Assembly (NCBI RefSeq): GCF_000020685.1
Contig: NC_012526.1
Coordinates: forward strand, 598,001 to 662,000
DNA from: Deinococcus deserti VCD115
Lineage (GTDB): Bacteria > Deinococcota > Deinococci > Deinococcales > Deinococcaceae
DNA length: 64,000 bases
Direction: 5' to 3'
In this document: piece by piece, positions 19,565 to 28,729 of the stretch
How positions within the stretch are numbered: position 1 is the stretch's first letter
Layout of the letters: every line of letters begins with the position of its first letter
Translations under genes and position numbers: made by a program
Notes under the pieces: generated by a model
Told to the model about the DNA's origin: nothing
Seen by the model: only the letters and a program-made list of their open reading frames with translations
Database searches by the model: none

Positions 19565-19687
19565 ATGCGTCGGGTCGTCTATTTTCACCACCTTTTATTT
19601 TCCTCTGAGCTTCAGGAAATACCCTGCTGTACCGCTCAGTTGTTCATGTGCGCCTGGCAGGGGCACTGCAGCCGGAGGCAGCGATGA
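19565..19687 (+). CDS. Possible 40-residue leader peptide coupled to GT2 gene
   Basis: ATG 19565 has the best Shine-Dalgarno in this stretch (AAGGAG, six-base spacing) and 40 codons follow. The peptide starts MRRVVYFHHLLF and contains four Cys and several His, His-His and aromatic residues. Its TGA (19685-19687) overlaps the ATG of the glycosyltransferase (ATGA at 19684-19687). The overlap and the strong ribosome site suggest translational coupling. No homologue is known to me. Confidence 0.5.
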   Translation: MRRVVYFHHLLFSSELQEIPCCTAQLFMCAWQGHCSRRQR

Positions 19688-20976
19688 TGGTTGCGCTGAC
19701 CGTGGTGATTGTCCTGCTGCTGACCAAGGCTGTCCTAACGGTAACAATCGCGGTGGCTCACCGGAGCCGGATCCGGCGGCAGCATCGCGAACTGCCTGCT
19801 ACGCCCCTAGGGGTTACGGTCATGATTGCGGCCTACAACGAAGAAATAGGGATCGGCGGCACGCTGACCTCGGTGCTTTCAGAACCGCTCGAAGAGTTGC
19901 AGGTGGTGGTCGTCGACGATGGTTCCAGCGATGGCACCGCTGCAGCTGTCGAACGCTTTGCTCAGCTTGACCCCCGGGTTCAGCTGATCCGGCAGGAGAA
20001 TACCGGCAAGGCGGGCGCGCTGAATCACGCCCTGAAATATGTGCGTTACCCCGTGGCCGTCAGCGTGGACGCCGACTCGGCCATTTCGCCAGGCACCCTG
20101 GCTGCCCTGGCCCGCCATTTTCATGATCCCCGGGTGGGAGCTGTGGCCGGTGACGTGCGCGTAGCGGGGGAAGCCAAGTTACTCACGCATATGCAGGACA
20201 TGGAGTACACCATCGGGCAGCACATGGAAAAGCGAGCGCAGTGCTTCTTGGGCACAGTATCGGTGGTCCCTGGGGCGGCTGGAGCCTATCGTACGGAGCT
20301 TCTGAGGGAACTGGGCGGCTACAGCCATGACACCCTGACCGAAGACATGGACCTGACCATCGCCGTTGCTGCAGCCGGCTATCGGGTGCGTTTTGAACCC
20401 CTGGCGCTGAGCTTCACTGAGCCGCCACAGATGCTGAAGCACCTCTGGCGTCAGCGACTGCGCTGGATGTACGGCACGTTCCAGGTGATGGGTAAATATC
20501 GCCACCTGATCTTCAACCCTCGCGCCGGGAGGCTTGGTCTGCTGACTCTGCCCTATGTACTGCTCTACGGTCTGGTGCTGGGTGGTCTGAGCCCCCTGAT
20601 CGAGATCCTCGCCATAACCATTCTGGTGCAATATACGGTCGTCGAGAACCTGTGGCCGATCCTCATGCAAATTCTGGCGGAGGTTGTGGTGATCGGCGCT
20701 GCTCTGGCACTTGGCGGAGCCTCATGGCGCATGCTGCTCTATACCCCAACCCAGCGCTTCTTTCTGCGTCCCTTTGTCTCTATTGTAGTGCTGATGACCT
20801 GCTGGACCTTTCTGCGTCGCCGTAACGTGCATTGGAATAAACTGCCGCGCGTGGGTCTGAATATGGCTATGACCAACCCGGCCTCCAGAACCCCTGCTGC
20901 GGCCCCAGTGCCTGTTCCTGCAACCGTACCGCTGCCTATGCCTATCAGTGGCAGCACTGAAGAGCGCGCGTCTTGA
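19684..20976 (+). CDS. Processive family 2 glycosyltransferase, polysaccharide synthase
   Basis: A 430-residue membrane glycosyltransferase of the cellulose/PNAG/hyaluronan synthase type. An N-terminal helix is followed by the GT2 domain with VVVVDDGSSDGT (about 74-85), DADS (129, metal-binding), TEDMD (219, catalytic base region) and QRLRW (257-261), the mark of processive enzymes. Four C-terminal helices and a Pro/Ala/Val tail follow. It would polymerise and export a beta-linked glycan. ATG 19684 is chosen for GGAGG at 19674-19678. A GTG at 19648 is the alternative. The next gene encodes a secreted hydrolase. Confidence 0.88.
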   Translation: MMVALTVVIVLLLTKAVLTVTIAVAHRSRIRRQHRELPATPLGVTVMIAAYNEEIGIGGTLTSVLSEPLEELQVVVVDDGSSDGTAAAVERFAQLDPRVQLIRQENTGKAGALNHALKYVRYPVAVSVDADSAISPGTLAALARHFHDPRVGAVAGDVRVAGEAKLLTHMQDMEYTIGQHMEKRAQCFLGTVSVVPGAAGAYRTELLRELGGYSHDTLTEDMDLTIAVAAAGYRVRFEPLALSFTEPPQMLKHLWRQRLRWMYGTFQVMGKYRHLIFNPRAGRLGLLTLPYVLLYGLVLGGLSPLIEILAITILVQYTVVENLWPILMQILAEVVVIGAALALGGASWRMLLYTPTQRFFLRPFVSIVVLMTCWTFLRRRNVHWNKLPRVGLNMAMTNPASRTPAAAPVPVPATVPLPMPISGSTEERAS

Positions 20977-20989
20977 TCGGGAGTCAGGT

Positions 20990-21895
20990 TTGAGGTGGAA
21001 ACGATTCTGCGCCACGCTGGGAGTCGGGGCCCTGGTCGGCACGGCGCAGGCAGCTTCCTGCGGCATGTTCGGCCTGACGGTAAATACTCCGTTCGTGCTG
21101 GGCGCTGTGGAAAAGAAAGTAGGCTGCAGCTTTACTGCCACCCGCTGGTTTGTTGACTGGAAACGGCCCTTTCCAGCCTATGCAGCGCTACAGTTCTTCA
21201 AAACGCCTGGCCGTCAGCTTGAGCTGTCCTGGCAGCCACGGATTCGTCTGGGAGACGAGAAATACAAGGGCGTGACCTACCGCTCCATTGCAGGAGGGAA
21301 CCACGACGCTTATATCCGTGCGTTCGCGCGCAGTGTCCGGGCGACCGGACGCACAGTATCTATTACCTTCGCTCCTGAAATGAACGGCGACTGGGGCGAA
21401 TATCAGCTGAGTGCGAAGAACACACCAAAGGACTTTAAGCGTGCCTGGGTGCATCTACACCGCATTTTCCGCGAGGAGAAAGCCAGAGTGCGCTGGGTCT
21501 GGAGTCCAAACATTATTTACCCCACCATGAAGTCGAGCTACCGGGAACTGTATCCGGGTGACGCCTATGTCGATGAGGTCGGTCTGGATGGATACAACTG
21601 GGGCACGACCAATCCCTGGAACCGTTGGAAAACCTTCGCCCAGACGTTTGACCAGTCCTACCGCGAGGTCAAGAAGATCACCGGTAAGCCGATGCAGCTG
21701 GGCGAACTGTCCAGCGTAGAAAAAGGCGGTAACAAGGCGGCCTGGATCCGCGATATGTGCCGGCTTCTGCCCAAATACTCCCGGATACGCAGGGTATTCT
21801 GGTTTCATATCACTGACCGCAATGTAGACTGGCGCCTTACGACGAGCCAGGGTGCCCTGGACGCCTTCAAGGACTGTGTCCGCAAACGATCCTGA
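20990..21895 (+). CDS. Secreted GH26-like glycoside hydrolase (beta-mannanase type)
   Basis: About 301 residues. The TTG at 20990 follows GGGAG by six bases and gives a normal signal peptide (RWKRFCATLGVGALVGTAQA). The mature part looks like a GH26 (beta/alpha)8 barrel: FAPEMNGDW places a likely acid/base Glu at 130, and QLGELSS places a likely nucleophile Glu at 239. WVWSPNIIYP and the VDEVGLDGYNWG segment fit the family. It lies 13 bases after the polysaccharide synthase and probably trims the polymer made by it. Substrate is unknown. Confidence 0.78.
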   Translation: MRWKRFCATLGVGALVGTAQAASCGMFGLTVNTPFVLGAVEKKVGCSFTATRWFVDWKRPFPAYAALQFFKTPGRQLELSWQPRIRLGDEKYKGVTYRSIAGGNHDAYIRAFARSVRATGRTVSITFAPEMNGDWGEYQLSAKNTPKDFKRAWVHLHRIFREEKARVRWVWSPNIIYPTMKSSYRELYPGDAYVDEVGLDGYNWGTTNPWNRWKTFAQTFDQSYREVKKITGKPMQLGELSSVEKGGNKAAWIRDMCRLLPKYSRIRRVFWFHITDRNVDWRLTTSQGALDAFKDCVRKRS

Positions 21896-21937
21896 GAATT
21901 GGAAAGTTCTCATGACCGCCTTTAATGACGGTTTTTT
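21893..21937 (+). terminator. Probable terminator after the GH26-like gene
   Basis: TGAGAA (21893-21898, containing the stop codon) pairs with TTCTCA (21907-21912). A second short ACCG/CGGT stem follows and runs into TTTTTT (21932-21937). Confidence 0.6.
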
Positions 21938-22084
21938 ACTTGGTGCCTGTGATTTGCAATCAGTCGGAAACGGGTGGCACCACATTCGGTGGCCAGCAAT
22001 TTCCTGTCAAGAAGAAATCACCGGGTTGCCTGTGACACTGCTGAGATTCATTCAGCTCTCCAGACCTGAAGCCGTAGGCTGAAA

Positions 22085-22995
22085 GTGACGTCCACTACGG
22101 AGGTAGCTCTGGGTCTACAGTGCCAGTCTCGCGTTGTTAGGCTGCCGCAGGGTGATCTCGAAGTATATGAGGCATGTGACGGCCCGCCTCCCGCATTTCT
22201 GCGTGGCGCTTTTACCGACTACACGGTCTGGGCCATCACGTCGGCCCCTCTGGTGCCTCTTGGATACCGCGGTGTGGTTCCTGCCCTTCCGCTCGGTTCA
22301 CACCGGCTGCCGATGCCAAGGCGCGCCGATCTTTCGCCTCCTGGTCTGAGGGATCTGGTGGCAGAGCTGATCATGGCGCTGGAACTGGCACCGGCGACCA
22401 TTGTCAGCAACGACACGGGAACAGCAATCATGCAGCTTGTACTGACGCGGCGCCCCGACACGGTTGCTGCTGCAGTGCTGACCAGTGGCGACGCGTATGA
22501 GCACTTTCTGCTGCCCACCCTGGCCACCCTCAAGGCGCTGCCTTACATCCCTGGAGGATTGCAGATTCTGAGCCGGGTAATGCGCCACCCCACATGAGGG
22601 CGTCAGCGCTGGGCCTTCGGACGCCTGAGTCCCACTGGCATCAGCAGAGAGCAGGTTGAACACTGGAGCGCCGGCCTGATCGGGGACCGGGGGGGCGCCG
22701 CGGCGTCCGCACCATGATCAGGGGCTTTCACCGCCGTCATACCCTGGGGGCTGCAGCGCTGTTCGGCACAGTCGACGTGCCGGTTCGAATTGTCTGGGGA
22801 CGTGATGATCAGATTTTTCCCGTCAGGCAGGTCCTGCTTCAATCGCGACCCCAGCCTCACGCTGACCTGCACATACTGAATTACCCCAGAACCTGTCTCC
22901 AGCTGGACGCCGCTCCGGGACTTTCGGAGCTGATTCATCCGTTTGTCCAGGAGGTTGACCGGCCCACGCTGCCGCAAGCGGTTGTCAACGCCTGA
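22085..22995 (+). pseudogene. Broken alpha/beta hydrolase
   Basis: The first 170 codons (22085-22597) encode the N-terminal half of a dehalogenase-like alpha/beta hydrolase, with an IVSNDTGTA nucleophile-elbow segment. A TGA at 22595 interrupts the frame, yet hydrolase-like sequence goes on after it (RWAFGRLSPTGISREQVEHW). Near the run of seven G at 22689-22695 the homology moves to another frame, which encodes the C-terminal half (PVRIVWGRDDQIFPV and LSELIHPFV) up to 22995. One stop plus one frameshift make it a pseudogene unless both are sequence errors. Confidence 0.75.
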
Positions 22996-23050
22996 GCGCC
23001 TCTTACCCGCAGGTTTCGGCAGGCCCTAAAACCTGTGCGCAGCACAGCCC

Positions 23051-23056
23051 TATACT
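23051..23056 (+). promoter_or_regulatory. Putative -10 box, leaderless start of gatC
   Basis: TATACT followed by seven bases and ATG 23064, with no Shine-Dalgarno. Confidence 0.6.
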
Positions 23057-23063
23057 CCGGGGC

Positions 23064-23353
23064 ATGATTGACGCGGCCCAGTTGGACCACCTCGCGCAGC
23101 TTGCGCGGCTGCACCTCAAACCAGAAGAGCGCGAGGCGATGACCGCCGACCTGAACAGCATCCTGGGATACTTCGAACAACTTCGGGAAGTGAATACTGA
23201 CGGCGTTGAGGAGATGCAGCGTCCGGTGAACCTGGTGAATGTCCTGCGTGACGACGTGCCCGGTGAGGTGTTTGCGCCGGAAGTGGTCGAGGCCCTGGCA
23301 CCTGAGATGCATGGCGGGCAGATTCGCGTGCCGCGCACAGTCGAGGCCGACTG

Positions 23354-23354
<1 letters not shown>
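23064..23354 (+). CDS. gatC: Glu-tRNA(Gln)/Asp-tRNA(Asn) amidotransferase subunit C
   Basis: A 96-residue GatC, the small stabilising subunit of the GatCAB transamidase that turns Glu-tRNA(Gln) or Asp-tRNA(Asn) into the amide form. Family sequence is visible at [28 protein letters not shown] and the proline-rich LRDDVPGE segment. Deinococcus relies on this route for Asn-tRNA and has a scattered gatA/B/C arrangement, so isolation from gatA and gatB is not odd. The stop overlaps the serS start (TGATG at 23352-23356). Confidence 0.92.
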
Positions 23355-24631
<1,277 letters not shown>

Positions 24632-24705
24632 GCCGGGCCGGCACCCTCAGTTCTCTGTTGCGCTGGACACTGAGACAGAGAGCTGAAGCTGGCTGGTATC
24701 ACGCG

Positions 24706-24732
24706 GGCCAGGGTCAACTGATCCTGGCCTTT
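24706..24732 (+). terminator. Probable serS terminator
   Basis: GGCCAGG (24706-24712) pairs with CCTGGCC (24723-24729), followed by TTTC. A second stem (CCCCGT 24760-24765 / ACGGGG 24776-24781) follows. Confidence 0.55.
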
Positions 24733-24807
24733 CGCTGATCATCTGGATACGGAAGACAACCCCGTCCGGGCAGGAACGGGGTGCTTCTGCCTCTGCCGGG
24801 TACCGCG

Positions 24808-24813
24808 TACACT
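24808..24813 (+). promoter_or_regulatory. Putative -10 box, leaderless start of the DinB-like gene
   Basis: TACACT followed by six bases and ATG 24820. It decides the start, since a GTG at 24781 lies upstream of this box. Confidence 0.55.
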
Positions 24814-24819
24814 GCCGTT

Positions 24820-25344
24820 ATGACCCAATCCCTGCAAGACCCGGCGGTGCTGTTGGCTATGGGCCGCACCCCCGATGAGGTGCGCGCACGCCTGGCAGCT
24901 GAACTGGACGCCTTCGAGAATGAACTGCGTGCCCGGCAGGCCGATTGGTCGCGTCCTCAGGCGGGGCGCGAATGGAGTCCGGCCCAGGAGGCCGAACACG
25001 TTCTGCTGATCAACGAGGGCATTACCCGTCTGGTGGGCCTGCTGATGTCTGAGCGGGAACTGCGGCCCCTGCCCCAGACGCCCGGCGTCCTGAAAGACGG
25101 CAAGCGCCAGGCACCAGCCCACACCTTGCCCAGTGCCGAGGGACTGGCCTGGGATGAACTCGATAGCCGCTGGACACAGCACCGCACGCGCCTGGAAGCA
25201 GCGGCGGCGCAGGTCAGGGATGTCCCGGAGCGCACCATGTGGCATCCCTTTTACGGTGAACTCGACGCCCTGAACTGGCTGCGGATGGTGGCCGGCCACC
25301 TGGACAGCCACCGCCGACTGCTGAAACGGAGTGCGGGAGCGTGA
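24820..25344 (+). CDS. DinB-like four-helix protein
   Basis: A 174-residue protein of the DinB/YfiT superfamily, which are four-helix bundles with a three-His metal site. EHVLLINEGI near residue 56 and GHLDSHRRLL near residue 158 provide the likely His ligands. Many such proteins are thiol transferases or stress-induced proteins; Deinococcus has an expanded set. No direct function can be assigned. Its stop overlaps the next gene (GTGA at 25341-25344). Confidence 0.75.
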   Translation: MTQSLQDPAVLLAMGRTPDEVRARLAAELDAFENELRARQADWSRPQAGREWSPAQEAEHVLLINEGITRLVGLLMSERELRPLPQTPGVLKDGKRQAPAHTLPSAEGLAWDELDSRWTQHRTRLEAAAAQVRDVPERTMWHPFYGELDALNWLRMVAGHLDSHRRLLKRSAGA

Positions 25345-25793
25345 CCCGTCCGGACGAGGGACCCGCGCAGACCAGAACCGACAAAGGTGTGCGCGGCTTC
25401 GAGCTCGACGTGCACGTGACCTTCACCCGGCCACTGCCTGAAGCCGAAGCCCTGTCTGCCCTGCTGGCCCTCGAAGGCTTCCGGGTTGATCTGTACCGTC
25501 CGCATCCGGCCCCCACGCGCCCGGCCCACGAGGCTCCACCCGTACAGGTACCTGCCGCCCAGATCCCTTCGGCCCGGCTGAACGGCCCGCTCCGAGACCC
25601 TGAAGCGGTCCGGGCCGGGCTCACAGCGCTGCTTCAGGGCCCAGCCCGGTATATCGAGGTTGGTGTCCGGGGATTCCTGCGCAGTGCCACCGGACACACC
25701 GAATGGATGCCGTGGCGGCGCAATGCCGTGCTGTCACGCACCATGGTTGCGCAGGTCACTTTTGAAGAAGGCGTGCGCTTCGTCCTGGAGTAA
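25341..25793 (+). CDS. Conserved hypothetical protein
   Basis: A 150-residue protein with no recognised domain. The N-terminus reads like a beta-strand-rich small domain (FELDVHVTFTRPLPEAEALSALLALEGFRVDLYRP), then a Pro/Ala region, then a helix-strand part. It overlaps the DinB-like gene by four bases and so is likely co-translated with it. Its last 60 bases overlap the end of a convergent gene on the other strand. Confidence 0.6.
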   Translation: MTRPDEGPAQTRTDKGVRGFELDVHVTFTRPLPEAEALSALLALEGFRVDLYRPHPAPTRPAHEAPPVQVPAAQIPSARLNGPLRDPEAVRAGLTALLQGPARYIEVGVRGFLRSATGHTEWMPWRRNAVLSRTMVAQVTFEEGVRFVLE

Positions 25794-26072
25794 AGCGCTG
25801 TCCAGGTGGCACTCAGGCATGTGTGCCCAGGAGCTTCCTGGCTGACAGCCCAGGATCACCACCTGAACCGACGCTTCTGGGTGCAGCAGGTAGCACAAGA
25901 ATTCCCCGTGAAGAGCGCGCAGGGCATGTGGCGCCTGCCCGCAGGGGGCGTCCCGCAGCACCAGCAATGCCTGCTGACCCGAATGGTCGGCCCATACGTC
26001 GGTGGTCGCGAGCTGGTCGCGTCCCTGACTGTTGCGGTATTCAAACCGGTGGGCCTGCCTGAGCACCTGCAT
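25734..26072 (-). CDS. Hypothetical protein
   Basis: A 112-residue protein I do not recognise. Support comes from a strong Shine-Dalgarno (GAGGAGGT a few bases before ATG 26072). The sequence has several His and Cys (CYLLHPE, AHMPECHLDSALL) but no known motif. It converges on the neighbouring hypothetical gene and overlaps its last 60 bases, which is unusual here and leaves some doubt on the C-terminus. Confidence 0.5.
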   Translation of the reverse strand: MQVLRQAHRFEYRNSQGRDQLATTDVWADHSGQQALLVLRDAPCGQAPHALRALHGEFLCYLLHPEASVQVVILGCQPGSSWAHMPECHLDSALLQDEAHAFFKSDLRNHGA

Positions 26073-26213
26073 ACCTGACCTCCTCAACCAGACCGTATGA
26101 AGCGTCTTCCAACCCACGGCGGGTTGATCGCCGGGGTGGCTGTCGCCTGCTGACGTTCTGGCCACAGTTCCATGCCTGTGTTAAACCGGCGTGAACAGTA
26201 CTGCAGAGCGAAT

Positions 26214-26219
26214 TACAAT
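26214..26219 (+). promoter_or_regulatory. Putative -10 box, leaderless start of comF
   Basis: TACAAT followed by six bases and ATG 26226. It decides the start of comF; an in-frame ATG at 26172 lies upstream of it. Confidence 0.6.
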
Positions 26220-26225
26220 TCCGGC

Positions 26226-26864
26226 ATGGCTTTGGAATGGTGGACAGCGCTGGCCCGGACGTTGTTGCCGCGCTCCTGCCCGGGATGCGGGCAGCAACTG
26301 GGCCCGGAAGCCGGACTGTGTTCCGGGTGTCGCGCCGCCCTGAAACCTCAGGTTCAGTCTCATAGCCCCCTTAGCAGCCGCGCCGAGCCGCATCTGGTCA
26401 CGCTGGGGGCCTACCGGGGCCCGCTGCGACGGTCGGTGAGGGCGCTCAAGTACAGTGGCGCCCGCGATCTGGCGGGCATACTCGGGGGTGCACTGGCACG
26501 GGGCGTGCCACCAGAGTGGCGAGTGGAGGCGGTAATTCCGGTCCCCTTACACGTGTCACGGCAGCGTGAGCGGGGCTTTAACCAGTCCGAGCTGCTGGCC
26601 TGCAGGCTGGCACATGAACTGGGTGCGGTCTGTGTCCCCAAAGCGCTCATGCGCGGCCGTCAGGGCCTGTCTCAGGCGCGTCAGCAGGGAGCGCAGCGGC
26701 AGAACCTTCACGGGCACTTTCAGGCCGATCTCCGGAACCTGCCTTCAGGCCCGGTTCTGCTGCTTGATGACGTGCTGACAAGTGGGCGCACTCTACTGGC
26801 CTGCCGTGACGCTCTGCAGGAAGCTGGAGTGGGTGAGCTGTACTACGCCGTGGTGGCGCGCTGA
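26226..26864 (+). CDS. comF: ComF family phosphoribosyltransferase-like protein
   Basis: A 212-residue protein needed in other bacteria for uptake of transforming DNA. An N-terminal zinc-ribbon with CPGCG and CSGCR (residues about 18-38) is followed by a phosphoribosyltransferase-type I domain. The PRPP loop VLLLDDVLTSGRTL is near residue 177-190 and RERGFNQSELLA near residue 115. Deinococcus is naturally competent, which fits. It converges on a DUF1684 gene with only four bases between the stops. Confidence 0.88.
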   Translation: MALEWWTALARTLLPRSCPGCGQQLGPEAGLCSGCRAALKPQVQSHSPLSSRAEPHLVTLGAYRGPLRRSVRALKYSGARDLAGILGGALARGVPPEWRVEAVIPVPLHVSRQRERGFNQSELLACRLAHELGAVCVPKALMRGRQGLSQARQQGAQRQNLHGHFQADLRNLPSGPVLLLDDVLTSGRTLLACRDALQEAGVGELYYAVVAR

Positions 26865-26868
26865 GGGA

Positions 26869-27435
26869 TCAGGCGGCAGGCGTGGGCAGCTTTTCCCCGG
26901 CCCGGACAGCTTCAGGCAGCACGTTCTCCTGGGGAGGCAACGGGCAGGTCCAGCCGTCGCCATAGGCGCAGTAGGGATGGTAGGCCAGATTGAAGTCCAC
27001 GTTGACCAGCAGACCACCCTCAGCGCTGCGGGCTACAGGGGCGTCCAGATAGCGGCCTGCCCCATACGTTTCCTGGCCGCTGGTGGCATCCCGGAACGGA
27101 ATAAAGACCCGGGCCGGGGTCTCCTCGCCCAGGGGTGTGAACACGCTGAGGCTGTGCTCGCCGCCTGGAAGCGGCACCCGGACGCGGCCGTAACGGGCCA
27201 TGGTCCGGGGTTCACCGGTATTGGTCTGCAGGACGAACTCTGCGCTCGCGTCTTGCGGGAGGGTTTCGAGAAGCACGGTGAAAGTCCACGCGGCATCGGG
27301 CGCGTAATACGACAGACCGGAGAACTCCGCCAGCACGTCCGCCGACAGCGGACCCTGTCCGGCTTTGAAGTGGGCGTCCTTGCGGCGGCGGAACTCCTGC
27401 ACCGCCTGGCTGTACGGGTCGGCGTTGGTGCTCAC
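26869..27435 (-). CDS. DUF1684 family protein
   Basis: A 188-residue protein with the DUF1684 features: an N-terminal helix with FRRRKDAHFK, a beta-rich core, and the C-terminal NLAYHPYCAYGDGWTCPLPPQENVLPEAVRAGEK. The two conserved Cys in YCAYGDGWTCP may matter structurally. The family has no firm biochemical role. It is the second gene of a pair with an S4 protein (four-base overlap, GTGA). Confidence 0.85.
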   Translation of the reverse strand: MSTNADPYSQAVQEFRRRKDAHFKAGQGPLSADVLAEFSGLSYYAPDAAWTFTVLLETLPQDASAEFVLQTNTGEPRTMARYGRVRVPLPGGEHSLSVFTPLGEETPARVFIPFRDATSGQETYGAGRYLDAPVARSAEGGLLVNVDFNLAYHPYCAYGDGWTCPLPPQENVLPEAVRAGEKLPTPAA

Positions 27436-27638
27436 CAGTCCACCTTCAGGCGGTGTCCGGCATATTCCACGATGTCTCCGCGGCGAAGCTTCTTGCGGCG
27501 GCGGGTCTCGACTTCACCGTTCAGCCGGACCTCGCCGCCCTGGACGCGGAATTTTGCTTCGCCCCCGGTCTCGACCAGCCCGCGCAATTTCAGGAAGTCC
27601 TGAAGGTCTATGGTGTCCTGAGTACGGTTGTCGGTCAT
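27432..27638 (-). CDS. S4 domain RNA-binding protein (YaaA/RlbA-like)
   Basis: A 68-residue protein made of little more than an S4 RNA-binding fold: DLQDFLKLRGLVETGGEAK, the VRLNGEVETRRRKKLRRGDIVEY turn, and a last strand. This matches the small stand-alone S4 proteins of the YaaA/YbcJ type. It probably binds structured RNA such as rRNA. It is first in a pair with the DUF1684 gene. Confidence 0.85.
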   Translation of the reverse strand: MTDNRTQDTIDLQDFLKLRGLVETGGEAKFRVQGGEVRLNGEVETRRRKKLRRGDIVEYAGHRLKVDW

Positions 27639-27644
27639 GCGGGC

Positions 27645-27650
27645 AGTTTA
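27645..27650 (-). promoter_or_regulatory. Putative -10 box, leaderless start of the S4 gene
   Basis: TAAACT on the minus strand (27650-27645), six bases before ATG 27638. No Shine-Dalgarno is present. Confidence 0.55.
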
Positions 27651-27725
27651 CGCCCCTGATCCGGAGGCGGTAAGCCCGGCACCAGGTCAGGGGCGGTTCA
27701 GGAGCAGCCGCCCGGGGTCAGCTGC

Positions 27726-28271
27726 TCACGGACGGTACTGGCTGCTGAAGAGCCTCAGGTCGGCGTCATCCACCTTGCGGTCCTGGTTCAGATCTCCAAC
27801 GGTGGTATCGGTCTTGCCATAGTTGTTCATCAGCAGGGCCAGATCAGTCAGGTCAATTTTGCCGTCGCCGTTGAGATCCGCTCCGCTCAGGCGGGTCCGG
27901 GCCGCAGCGGAGGTCCACTCGGTCAGGCCCAGCTCGCGGGTCAATTCTGCCCGCAGCGCATCGGCCAGCGGCAGGGGTCCCTGAGGATTGAACTCGATCC
28001 GCCGGTCACTGCCCACCACCACGACCCGCGCTGCGACATCAGGATTAAATGGGGCCGAAGTGCTGCCCAGGGTCAGAATGGGGCCACTGGCGGTGTCCAG
28101 CGTGACGGGCAGGTCCTTGGTGTTCAGCGTGGCGACCGCTGCCTGGAGCAGCCGAAGCATCTCGGCCCCCTGCGGACGGAATTTGAGGGTCGCCGCGTTC
28201 GCCGGAGCAGAGGCGCACAGCAGCGTTGCAAGCAGCATCAGCCGGCGCCCGGCTGGACCCACCGGTTTCAC
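27726..28271 (-). CDS. Secreted protein with C-terminal type I dockerin
   Basis: A 181-residue exported protein. Signal peptide at residues 1-26 (ends PANA). Residues 30-125 form a domain I cannot name; AELTRELGLTEW at 108-119 resembles a metzincin zinc site that has lost its three His. The C-terminus is a dockerin type I domain with two calcium loops, D132-D143 (DLNGDGKIDLTD) and D160-D171 (DLNQDRKVDDAD), each with Asp/Asn at positions 1, 3, 5 and Asp at 12. Dockerins bind cohesins; the lipoprotein two genes upstream may be the partner. It is last in a three-gene operon (four-base overlap). Confidence 0.8.
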   Translation of the reverse strand: MKPVGPAGRRLMLLATLLCASAPANAATLKFRPQGAEMLRLLQAAVATLNTKDLPVTLDTASGPILTLGSTSAPFNPDVAARVVVVGSDRRIEFNPQGPLPLADALRAELTRELGLTEWTSAAARTRLSGADLNGDGKIDLTDLALLMNNYGKTDTTVGDLNQDRKVDDADLRLFSSQYRP

Positions 28272-28729
28272 TGGCCCTCCCGCGCAGCCCGGATAGCGTC
28301 CCGCAGTTTCACGGGATCGGTGATGTCCCCAGCGTTGACCTTGCCGTCGGTCACGGCATAGAGCCCCTGGTTAAAGCCCACCAGAGGACTGTCGAGACGG
28401 CGGGCATACAGCAGCGCGATCACCTCCTGGCCGGTTTTGAGCGCCGGCAGGTCCTGCAGGCCCTGCAAAAACATGAGCGCCGGGCGGCCCTCATGTTGCG
28501 GTAGCCGCGCGGCGTCGCCCAGGACCGTTTCCGTGATGTTCAGCGGATAGGCGATATACGTGACCTCTCCGTCGTTGACGGTCACAGGCGCTCCCAGCGT
28601 GGCGCGCACGATGACCTCGGCTTTTTTGGCCTGCTGGGCCAGGGTCAGGGTCGGGGCAGTGGTGGCTGCCGCCAGGCCCCCGGTCAGCAGGAGACTGGCC
28701 AGACACAGGTATGGCAACGTGAATCTCAT
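28268..28729 (-). CDS. Secreted hypothetical protein of the cassette
   Basis: A 153-residue exported protein. Residues 1-20 are a signal peptide. The rest reads as a beta-rich domain with KAEVIVRATLGAPVTVNDGEVTYIAYPLNITETVLGD, then a GQEVIALLYARRL...VGFNQGLYAVTDGKV segment. Similar domains sit next to secreted matrixins in other bacteria, as far as I recall, but no function is known. It overlaps both neighbours by four bases, so the three genes form one operon. Confidence 0.65.
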   Translation of the reverse strand: MRFTLPYLCLASLLLTGGLAAATTAPTLTLAQQAKKAEVIVRATLGAPVTVNDGEVTYIAYPLNITETVLGDAARLPQHEGRPALMFLQGLQDLPALKTGQEVIALLYARRLDSPLVGFNQGLYAVTDGKVNAGDITDPVKLRDAIRAAREGQ

